Shown here piece by piece: positions 19,700 through 25,724 of a stretch of 55,865 nt of DNA. Location of the stretch: NCBI RefSeq assembly GCF_002160135.1, contig NZ_NFJZ01000016.1:1-55865 (forward strand). The letters are read 5' to 3'. The first letter of the stretch is position 1; the number at the start of each line of letters is the position of its first letter. A model generated the notes under the pieces. That model was not told where the DNA came from and made no database searches. It saw nothing but the letters and a program-made list of their open reading frames with translations. This stretch comes from Lachnoclostridium sp. An196 (GTDB lineage: Bacteria; Bacillota; Clostridia; Lachnospirales; Lachnospiraceae). The translations under genes were made by a program, and so were the position numbers.

Positions 19700-19750
19700 A
19701 GTTATACTATGGCAGGCCGCAGGCCGGCGGGAAAGGAATGTTTCTATCAT

Positions 19751-20620
19751 ATGAACTGGATTGATAAGCTGGAACGCAGGTTCGGAAAATACGCGATCCA
19801 CAATTTGATGTATTATATCATTATACTATATGCGGTGGGATTCGTACTGAATATCGTGGCGTATGGTTTCTATGAGCAGTGGCTGTGTCTGGATGCGGCG
19901 GCTATTCTGCATGGGCAGATCTGGAGGATATTCACTTTCTTGCTGATGCCGCCTACAGGAAGTTTTATTTTTATCCTGTTCTCATTATATATGTATTATT
20001 TTATGGGAAGGATGCTGGAATATCAGTGGGGAGCATTCCGGTTTAATCTGTATTTCTTTTCGGGAGTACTTCTGCATGTGATCGCATGCCTGGTTGTTTA
20101 CCTGGTTTTTGGATGGAATCTTTCACTGGGGACTTATTACCTGAATTCTTCTCTGCTGCTGGCATTTGCATTTTTGTATCCGGATGTGGAATTCCTGCTG
20201 TTCTTTATTCTTCCGATCAAGTGTAAATGGATCGGCATTTTTTACGGACTCTATTTTGCAGTGGCGATCATATCCGGATTCATTGTCAGCCCGTTCAGCC
20301 CTTCCGGAATGGCCCTGATGCAGGTCGGAATTTTTCCGTCTGTGGGCACCAGCGTGGCGGCGCTGGTATCGCTTTTGAATTTTGTGATTTTTTACCTGTC
20401 TGCGAACCGGAACAAGTTTTCTCCGAAACAGGTACAGAGAAAGAGGACTTATGCGAAGAAAGTCCGCACGGCTTCCCAGAAGAGCGCCCATCATCGCTGC
20501 GCAGTGTGCGGCAGGACGGAGGCGGACGGGGATGATCTGGAATTCCGCTTCTGCTCCAAATGTGTTGGAAATTATGAATATTGTCAGGATCACCTGTTTA
20601 CGCATGAACATCGAAAGTAA
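19751..20620 (+). CDS. Rhomboid-fold-like membrane protein with C-terminal zinc ribbon
   Basis: A protein of about 289 residues with five or six hydrophobic helices between residues ~20 and 220 (YYIIILYAVGFVLNIVAYGF; FIFILFSLYMYYF; FFILPIKCKWIGIFYG). The layout resembles bacterial rhomboid-like proteins, but the GxSG serine of active rhomboid proteases is not evident, so proteolytic activity is doubtful. The C-terminus is basic and then forms a zinc-ribbon-like unit (HHRCAVCGRTE ... FCSKC ... YCQDH). The start at 19751 gives MNWIDKLERRF; the frame extends upstream to 19694 without a better ribosome site. It has its own promoter and terminator, so it looks monocistronic. Confidence 0.7.
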   Translation: MNWIDKLERRFGKYAIHNLMYYIIILYAVGFVLNIVAYGFYEQWLCLDAAAILHGQIWRIFTFLLMPPTGSFIFILFSLYMYYFMGRMLEYQWGAFRFNLYFFSGVLLHVIACLVVYLVFGWNLSLGTYYLNSSLLLAFAFLYPDVEFLLFFILPIKCKWIGIFYGLYFAVAIISGFIVSPFSPSGMALMQVGIFPSVGTSVAALVSLLNFVIFYLSANRNKFSPKQVQRKRTYAKKVRTASQKSAHHRCAVCGRTEADGDDLEFRFCSKCVGNYEYCQDHLFTHEHRK

Positions 20621-20643
20621 ATTTTGAAAATAATGATAACGGC

Positions 20644-20672
20644 GGTGCGGCTTTTTGGCCGCACCATTTTTT
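20644..20672 (+). terminator. Intrinsic terminator after rhomboid-like gene
   Basis: GGTGCGGC pairs perfectly with GCCGCACC around TTTTTG, followed by ATTTTTT. It separates the membrane-protein gene from the cotJ operon. Confidence 0.85.
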
Positions 20673-20700
20673 CACGCTTTTTTTTGCATGACATAGGATA
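20673..20700 (+). promoter_or_regulatory. Candidate sporulation (mother-cell sigma) promoter for cotJ
   Basis: CATAGGATA at 20692-20700 fits the CATAnnnTA -10 element shared by sigma-E/sigma-K promoters. An AC lies 17 bases upstream at 20673-20674, as in sigma-K promoters. This agrees with mother-cell expression of cotJ in Bacillus, where the operon depends on sigma-E. No sigma-A promoter is seen here. Confidence 0.5.
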
Positions 20701-20732
20701 AAATGAGGAAAAAACAGAAAGGATTTTGAAAG

Positions 20733-20921
20733 TTGGAAGAATATCAGAGATGTTCCTGTACCAGAGGAATGAACAGGGAAAATAATTTTCCGCCGGCAAT
20801 GGCATATGTGCCCTGGCAGCACTGGCACAGAGTATACGATCTGGATAAAGCGCTCGCCTGCGGTACGATCTTCCCGGAACTGGATAAACCGTTTCTGGGT
20901 GTGAGGGGAGGGTGCAGGTAA
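20733..20921 (+). CDS. cotJA: Spore coat-associated protein CotJA
   Basis: A 62-residue protein with the CotJA core AMAYVPWQHW and CGTIFPELDKPFLG. It starts at a TTG with AAAGGA about 9 bases upstream; no in-frame ATG would keep the conserved part. In Bacillus, CotJA, CotJB and CotJC are made together in the mother cell and assembled in the coat. The stop touches the start of cotJB at 20921. Confidence 0.9.
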   Translation: MEEYQRCSCTRGMNRENNFPPAMAYVPWQHWHRVYDLDKALACGTIFPELDKPFLGVRGGCR

Positions 20922-21190
20922 TGGCACAGAGACAGCCTACCAGGAAACAAATGCTGTCCTGGATCAATATGGTCAGCTTCGCGGTGGTGGAAGCCAATCT
21001 GTACCTGGACACCCATCCCGCAGATCCAACAGCGCTCGCTTATTTCCGCGAATACAGCCAGCTTCGGAGACAGGCGCTGGACGACTATGCGGCGATCTAC
21101 GGACCGTTGACCTTGGACACCGCTCCCGCAGGGCAGGAGCAGTGGGAATGGATTAACCAGCCCTGGCCCTGGGAAGGAGGCGCGTGCTAG
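20921..21190 (+). CDS. cotJB: Spore coat protein CotJB
   Basis: An 89-residue protein matching CotJB: LSWINMVSFAVVEANLYLDT, then a helix with YFREYSQLRRQAL and a Trp-rich end WEWINQPWPWEGGAC. The start at 20921 follows GGGAGGG; the frame also contains an ATG at 20912. Its TAG is immediately followed by the ATG of cotJC at 21191, showing that the operon was originally cotJA-cotJB-cotJC. Confidence 0.92.
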   Translation: MAQRQPTRKQMLSWINMVSFAVVEANLYLDTHPADPTALAYFREYSQLRRQALDDYAAIYGPLTLDTAPAGQEQWEWINQPWPWEGGAC

Positions 21191-21307
21191 ATGTGGAATT
21201 ATGAAAAAAGACTGGAGTATCCGATTAATATTACCAAGGCAAATCCTAAGATGGCACGGCTGATCATCTCCCAGTTCGGAGGTCCCGACTGCAAAAAGAT
21301 AGAGTGA
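21191..21307 (+). pseudogene. cotJC: cotJC, 5' part (interrupted by the intervening element)
   Basis: Codons 1-33 encode the N-terminus of CotJC, a Mn-catalase-like coat protein (MWNYEKRLEYPINITKANPK, then ISQFGGPD). After the core GGAGGTCCCGA at 21278-21288 the frame leaves cotJC (CKKIE) and stops at 21307. The rest of the gene continues in the same frame and orientation from 31857. Joining at the core gives ISQFGGPDGELGASMRYLSQ, the normal family sequence, and a 203-codon protein. It is scored as interrupted rather than dead, because precise excision would restore it. Confidence 0.93.
21262..21302. repeat. attL of the cotJC intervening element
   Basis: The core GGAGGTCCCGA is at 21278-21288, with the central dinucleotide GG at 21281-21282. 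Left of the centre is cotJC sequence (attB half). Right of it is the element half, TCCCGACTGC followed by AAAAAGATAG. The matching attR is at 31840. Confidence 0.88.
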
Positions 21308-22454
21308 TGGTATTGTCCGGACGCCGGAAAACGATCTGAGACAAAAATGAGCGGAGAAGCTCGTTTTTTTCATTTTCAGAGATTTTGTCGGAGCGCAGAA
21401 TAGGAAGAGAGCGCTTTAACCGGGCAGGACATGCGGGGGCTGTTTCCAGCTGTTCCAGGACTTTGTCGTTAAGCCAGGCAAGGGACACCGAGTGGCTGAC
21501 AGAGCACTGCCCCCTGGCATAGCGGCAGCATTGCAGATATTTGCCTCTGACGGACTGGGTGAGTGTGGCACCGCAATTTCCGCACCGTACCAGGCCGCGG
21601 AGCATGAAATCGGCAGGGGATTGGCGCGCGTGAGGCGGAAGACAGCGCCGTCTGGAAGCAAGTGTCTGCTGGACAGACAGAAAAACCTCTTCACATATCA
21701 GAGGAATATGTTCTCCTGCTGTCAGGGTCATCTCCTGCTGTCCGGGATGCATCCGTCTGCGCAGTTTGCCGGTATAGGTCGGATTGGAGAGAATATAGTC
21801 GACAGTGCGGCTTTGAAATGGCTTGCCCCGGTTAGTGCGTATGCCTGCGGCGTTGAGTGCAGCGGCAATCTGCCGGGAGGATTTGCCGGCCAGATAATCC
21901 TGGAAAATTTGGGGGATCAGAGAGGCTTTTTCAGGATCCGGGACAAAGTGGCCGTCTCCCATGCGATAGCCGAAAGGAGGGACAGAGACGACGCCTCCAC
22001 GGGAGAACTTTTCATTCATACCTCTCCGGACTTCTTCCGCCAGATTGAGGCTGTAGTATTCGTCCATAGCTTCCAGCAGAGCTTCAATGAGTATAGAGGT
22101 GGGATCTTTGGAGAGCTGTTCGGTGATGGAGATCACTTCAATGCCGCATTCTTTGCGCAGCATGGACTTGTACAGGATGCTGTCCTGGCGGTTCCTGGCG
22201 AAACGGGAGAATTTCCATAACAAGATCACATCGAAAGGACGGGGTTTTTCTTTTGCGTCAGAAATCATGCGCATGAAGGCGGGACGCGTCCGCGCATGCC
22301 GGCCGCTGATTCCTTCGTCCAGATAGATGTATTTTTCCGGGAGAAGAATCTGATGAGCGTCTGCGTAATCCCGAATCCTGCCAAGCTGGCTGTCGGGTGA
22401 ATATTCTGTCTGTTCCTCTGTAGATACACGGATATAAGCTGCGCCTGTCTGCAT
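21264..22454 (-). CDS. Serine recombinase of the cotJC intervening element
   Basis: A 396-residue recombinase. The catalytic domain begins AAYIRVSTEEQTEYSPDSQL (nucleophile Ser in RVST) and continues LDEGISGRHARTRP and LLWKFSRFARNRQD. A recombinase domain (PPFGYRMGDG ... RTVDYILSNPTYTGKLRR) and a zinc ribbon (CGNCGATLTQ ... CCRYARGQC) follow. The C-terminal coiled coil of large serine integrases appears short, and the whole protein is shorter than SpoIVCA-like enzymes. Its last codons cross the left attachment core into cotJC antisense, ending RDLRTGR; in an excised circle they would read RDLPTAKR. It is adjacent to, and reads towards, attL, as in skin elements. The gene is divergent from trkA. 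Confidence 0.93.
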   Translation of the reverse strand: MQTGAAYIRVSTEEQTEYSPDSQLGRIRDYADAHQILLPEKYIYLDEGISGRHARTRPAFMRMISDAKEKPRPFDVILLWKFSRFARNRQDSILYKSMLRKECGIEVISITEQLSKDPTSILIEALLEAMDEYYSLNLAEEVRRGMNEKFSRGGVVSVPPFGYRMGDGHFVPDPEKASLIPQIFQDYLAGKSSRQIAAALNAAGIRTNRGKPFQSRTVDYILSNPTYTGKLRRRMHPGQQEMTLTAGEHIPLICEEVFLSVQQTLASRRRCLPPHARQSPADFMLRGLVRCGNCGATLTQSVRGKYLQCCRYARGQCSVSHSVSLAWLNDKVLEQLETAPACPARLKRSLPILRSDKISENEKNELLRSFLSQIVFRRPDNTITLSFCSRDLRTGR

Positions 22455-22557
22455 AATCCTTTAACTGCCGCCGGAGCGGCTGTTCCGGTTTTATGTCTAA
22501 TATATGGGGCAAGGGACGGCTATTTGCAAAGAGGATGTTAAGATCCTGTTCATTTTG

Positions 22558-22586
22558 TTGCGGTTTTCGACAGGTGGTGCTATATT
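22558..22586 (+). promoter_or_regulatory. Probable trkA promoter
   Basis: TTGCGG (22558-22563), a 17-base spacer and TATATT (22581-22586) lie about 70 bases before the trkA start. The -35 is weak. The direct repeats at 22589-22637 lie just downstream. Confidence 0.5.
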
Positions 22587-22588
22587 GG

Positions 22589-22637
22589 ATTAAGATTTCG
22601 TAAAGACAGAAAAAAAACAATTAAGATTTTGTCAAGA
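22589..22637 (+). repeat. Tandem direct repeat upstream of trkA
   Basis: ATTAAGATTTCGTAAAGA (22589-22606) and ATTAAGATTTTGTCAAGA (22620-22637) differ at two positions and are spaced 31 bp, about three helix turns. Each unit contains two AAGA half-sites 11 bp apart, the style of OmpR-family response-regulator sites. Placed after the predicted -10, they may act as an operator. Confidence 0.5.
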
Positions 22638-22658
22638 ATTCGGGAGGATAGAGAAAGC

Positions 22659-24047
22659 ATGAACATTATCATAGCCGGATGCGGGAAAGTAGGTTCCACA
22701 TTGGCGGAACAGCTTAGCAGGGAAGGGCATGACATTACGGTGATCGACCAGAAGACAGACGTAGTCCGGCACATGGCGGATGAAGCGGATGTACGCGGGG
22801 TCGTCGGCAACGGAGCCAGTTATAATATTCAGAAAGAAGCAGGAATTGATGAAGCGGATCTGCTGATCGCAGTGACCAATGCGGATGAAGTCAATCTGCT
22901 CTGCTGCCTGATCGCGAAAAAAGCAGGAGGATGCAAGACGATAGCCAGAGTGCGGAATCCTGTATATCATCAGGAAATCGGTCATATAAAGGGAGAACTG
23001 GGATTGTCGATGGTGATTAATCCGGAGTTCGCGGCAGCTTCGGAGATTGCCCGGCTGCTGCGTTTTCCTTCGGCCATCGAGATCAATACGTTTGCCAGAG
23101 GAAGGATCGAGCTGCTGCGCTTCCGGGTGGAGAAATCCAGCCCGCTTGCCGGCAGAAAACTGAAAGATATTTCGGAGCTGACCCAATGCGAGGCGCTGGT
23201 CTGCATCGTAGAGAGGGGAGGAAAGGTTATAATCCCGGATGGAGAAATGGAACTCCAGGCGAATGACACGATTTCTATTGTGGCTTCTCCTTTGAACGCA
23301 AGCCGTTTTTTCAAATTGATGGGTGTACAGACCAATCAGGTGAAAAACACCATGATCATCGGAGGCAGCAAGACGGCATATTATCTGGCGCGCAGGCTTC
23401 TCGCCATGAAGATCAAAGTGAAGATTATTGAAAAGGATATGAGGCATTGTGAAGAACTCTGCGAACTGCTTCCGCAGGCCATGATCATCCAGGGCGACGG
23501 TACGGATCAGGGGCTTCTGGAGGAAGAGGGACTGCGCGACGCGGAAGGGTTTGTAGCGCTGACAGATATGGACGAGGAGAATATTATGCTTTCTCTGTAC
23601 GCCAAGAGTATGAGTCATGCAAAGAAGATCACAAAAGTGAATCATGATACTTATGACACGATCATAGACACGCTGGATATCGGCAGCCTGATCCACCCTA
23701 AGCATATTACAGCAGAGAGTATTCTCCAGTATGTGCGCGCCATGCAGAATTCCATCGGAAGCAATGTGGAGACACTGTACCGTCTGGCGGACGGCAGGGC
23801 AGAAGCGCTGGAATTCATTATTAAGGAAAGCGGAGATGTCACAGGCATACCTTTGCAGGAACTGGAACTGAAGTCGCATCTGCTGATCTGTGCCATCAAC
23901 CGGAAGGGAAAGACGATCCTCCCCAGAGGACAGGACACTTTGATGGCAGGGGATTCCGTAGTCGTGATCACGACCAGATGCGGAGAGCTGAAAGATATCA
24001 AGGACGTATTGAAAAAGCAGGAGACTGCTTCTTTGTACAGCAGATAA
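22659..24047 (+). CDS. trkA: Trk potassium transporter regulatory subunit TrkA
   Basis: A 462-residue cytoplasmic subunit that binds NAD(H) and gates the TrkH channel. It has two RCK units in tandem: the first Rossmann site is MNIIIAGCGKVGSTLAEQLS, the second KNTMIIGGSKTAYYLARRLL near residue 227. Each is followed by a TrkA-C domain (GMVIN... regions ending near 220 and 455). The start at 22659 is set by GGGAGG at 22642-22647; the frame opens earlier, at 22629. trkH follows after 16 bases. The pair lies inside the cotJC element, an unusual location for potassium uptake genes. Confidence 0.93.
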   Translation: MNIIIAGCGKVGSTLAEQLSREGHDITVIDQKTDVVRHMADEADVRGVVGNGASYNIQKEAGIDEADLLIAVTNADEVNLLCCLIAKKAGGCKTIARVRNPVYHQEIGHIKGELGLSMVINPEFAAASEIARLLRFPSAIEINTFARGRIELLRFRVEKSSPLAGRKLKDISELTQCEALVCIVERGGKVIIPDGEMELQANDTISIVASPLNASRFFKLMGVQTNQVKNTMIIGGSKTAYYLARRLLAMKIKVKIIEKDMRHCEELCELLPQAMIIQGDGTDQGLLEEEGLRDAEGFVALTDMDEENIMLSLYAKSMSHAKKITKVNHDTYDTIIDTLDIGSLIHPKHITAESILQYVRAMQNSIGSNVETLYRLADGRAEALEFIIKESGDVTGIPLQELELKSHLLICAINRKGKTILPRGQDTLMAGDSVVVITTRCGELKDIKDVLKKQETASLYSR

Positions 24048-24063
24048 GGACGGGAAAACAGTT

Positions 24064-25509
24064 ATGAATTTGAAAATGATGCGTTATATTGTCGGCGCCC
24101 TGGTGCAGATAGAGGCGGCTTTATTTTTGATCCCCATATTGACGGCGGTTGTCTATCAGGAATGGGGATGTCTGCAGGTATTTGGGGCAACGGCGCTGTT
24201 TTGTCTGGCGGCAGGCCGGCTGGTGAGAGGAAAACGGCCGGAGGACGCCACGATCTTCTCTTCGGAAGGTTATACGACAGTAGCTTTGTGCTGGATCGTC
24301 ATGAGTATTGTCGGAGCGATTCCCCTGTGTGTGAGCGGCGCTTATCCGAATCCCTTTGATGCGCTCTTTGAGATCGTGTCCGGCTTCACGACCACAGGCG
24401 CGACGGTGGCCACGGATGTGGAAGCGCTGCCCCGTTCTATTCTGATGTGGAGAAGTTTCTCCCACTGGATCGGCGGTATGGGGGTGCTGGTTTTTATGCT
24501 GGCGATTCTTCCTATGGGAGCGTCCGGTATGTATCTGATGAAGGCTGAAAGCCCGGGGCCGTCCGTGGGCAAACTGGTTCCGAGGGTAAGGAGTACGGCG
24601 AAGATTTTGTATGTAATCTATCTTTTTCTGACTGTGCTCCAGATGATTCTTATGATTCTGTTCGGATGCCCGGTATTCGACTCGATTAATCTTACGTTTG
24701 CCACCGCCGGCACCGGAGGTTTTTCCGTGCTCAACAGCGGATGCGCGGATTATAATACGGCAGTTCAGATTATTCTGACGGTTTTCATGATTCTTTTTGG
24801 TGTGAATTTCAACGAGTATTTCCTGATTTATTGTAAAAAATGGAAAGAAGCGGTGCATTGCGAGGAAGTCCGCGCTTACCTGGGCATTATAGCGGCGGCG
24901 GTGATCATGATCTCGTTTAATATCTGCCATATATTTGGAAATATAGGCGAGACGGTGCTTCACGCGGCCTTTCAGGTGGCGTCCATCATCACGACTACCG
25001 GTTTCGCCAGCGTGGACTTTGACCTTTGGCCGGAATTTTCCAGGGAGATCCTGCTGCTTCTGATGTTTATCGGCGCGTGCGCGGGCAGCACGGGAGGCGG
25101 CATCAAGGTATCAAGGATTGTGATTATGGCAAAGTCTGTGCTGAAAGAACTGGCTTATATCCTTCATCCCCGGAATGTGCGAAAAGTCCGTTTCGAGGGC
25201 AAAATAGTGGAACATGAGACGATGAGATCCGTTAATGTGTTTATGGTAGCTTATCTGATCATTTTCGTGACTTCTGTCCTGTTGGTATCGCTGGACAATT
25301 TCGACGGCATAACGAATTTCTCGGCAGTGGCTTCCGCATTCAATAATGTGGGACCGGGACTGAATCAGGTGGGACCCGTCCGGAATTTTTCCATCTATTC
25401 CAATCTGTCCAAGCTGGTGCTCACGTTTGATATGCTGGCAGGAAGACTGGAAATCTTTCCCATGCTGATTCTGCTTCTGAAGATCCGCGGAAGGAAGAGA
25501 TGGAACTGA
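24064..25509 (+). CDS. trkH: Trk potassium transporter membrane subunit TrkH
   Basis: A 481-residue polytopic membrane protein with the four pore repeats of the Trk/Ktr/HKT superfamily. Selectivity-filter-like segments are GFTTTGATVA, TAGTGGFSVL, TTTGFASVDF and FNNVGPGLN. The first half starts LKMMRYIVGALVQIEAALFLIP. It forms the potassium pore that the upstream TrkA regulates. No terminator is obvious after it; the next region is the adhE control region. Confidence 0.94.
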   Translation: MNLKMMRYIVGALVQIEAALFLIPILTAVVYQEWGCLQVFGATALFCLAAGRLVRGKRPEDATIFSSEGYTTVALCWIVMSIVGAIPLCVSGAYPNPFDALFEIVSGFTTTGATVATDVEALPRSILMWRSFSHWIGGMGVLVFMLAILPMGASGMYLMKAESPGPSVGKLVPRVRSTAKILYVIYLFLTVLQMILMILFGCPVFDSINLTFATAGTGGFSVLNSGCADYNTAVQIILTVFMILFGVNFNEYFLIYCKKWKEAVHCEEVRAYLGIIAAAVIMISFNICHIFGNIGETVLHAAFQVASIITTTGFASVDFDLWPEFSREILLLLMFIGACAGSTGGGIKVSRIVIMAKSVLKELAYILHPRNVRKVRFEGKIVEHETMRSVNVFMVAYLIIFVTSVLLVSLDNFDGITNFSAVASAFNNVGPGLNQVGPVRNFSIYSNLSKLVLTFDMLAGRLEIFPMLILLLKIRGRKRWN

Positions 25510-25564
25510 TCCGGGAGAAATTTCTGTGTGGGCATGCTCAGATATTGATTTTCTGAAAACTTTC

Positions 25565-25582
25565 TTGTTAATAATTTAATTA
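25565..25582. promoter_or_regulatory. Candidate Rex (NADH-sensing repressor) site
   Basis: TTGTTAA, TAAT and TTAATTA resemble the clostridial Rex consensus TTGTTAAnnnnTTAACAA, with a full left half and 5 of 7 on the right. It lies upstream of adhE, a classic Rex target in Clostridia, and just before the putative promoter. Confidence 0.6.
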
Positions 25583-25594
25583 TCGGAAAATCTC

Positions 25595-25623
25595 TTTTCA
25601 ACAACATAAAGACATGGTAGAAT
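25595..25623 (+). promoter_or_regulatory. Probable adhE promoter
   Basis: TTTTCA (25595-25600), a 17-base spacer and TAGAAT (25618-25623). The -10 is good and the -35 poor, which fits a regulated promoter next to the Rex-like site. Confidence 0.45.
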
Positions 25624-25630
25624 GAAGCAA

Positions 25631-25695
25631 AGAATACGGAGGAGAAGGACATTCGCCTCCGTATTCTCGTATAGAAATCATATGCATCGCATATG
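25631..25695 (+). other. Two structured hairpins in the adhE leader
   Basis: AGAATACGGAGG (25631-25642) pairs perfectly with CCTCCGTATTCT (25656-25667), and the loop can pair further. A second perfect repeat, CATATGC-ATC-GCATATG, spans 25679-25695. Neither is followed by a T run, so they are not ordinary terminators. The real ribosome site AAAGGAGG is downstream. They suggest post-transcriptional control or mRNA stability. Confidence 0.55.
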
Positions 25696-25724
25696 TCTTT
25701 AAACCATTATAAAGGAGGTAATTT

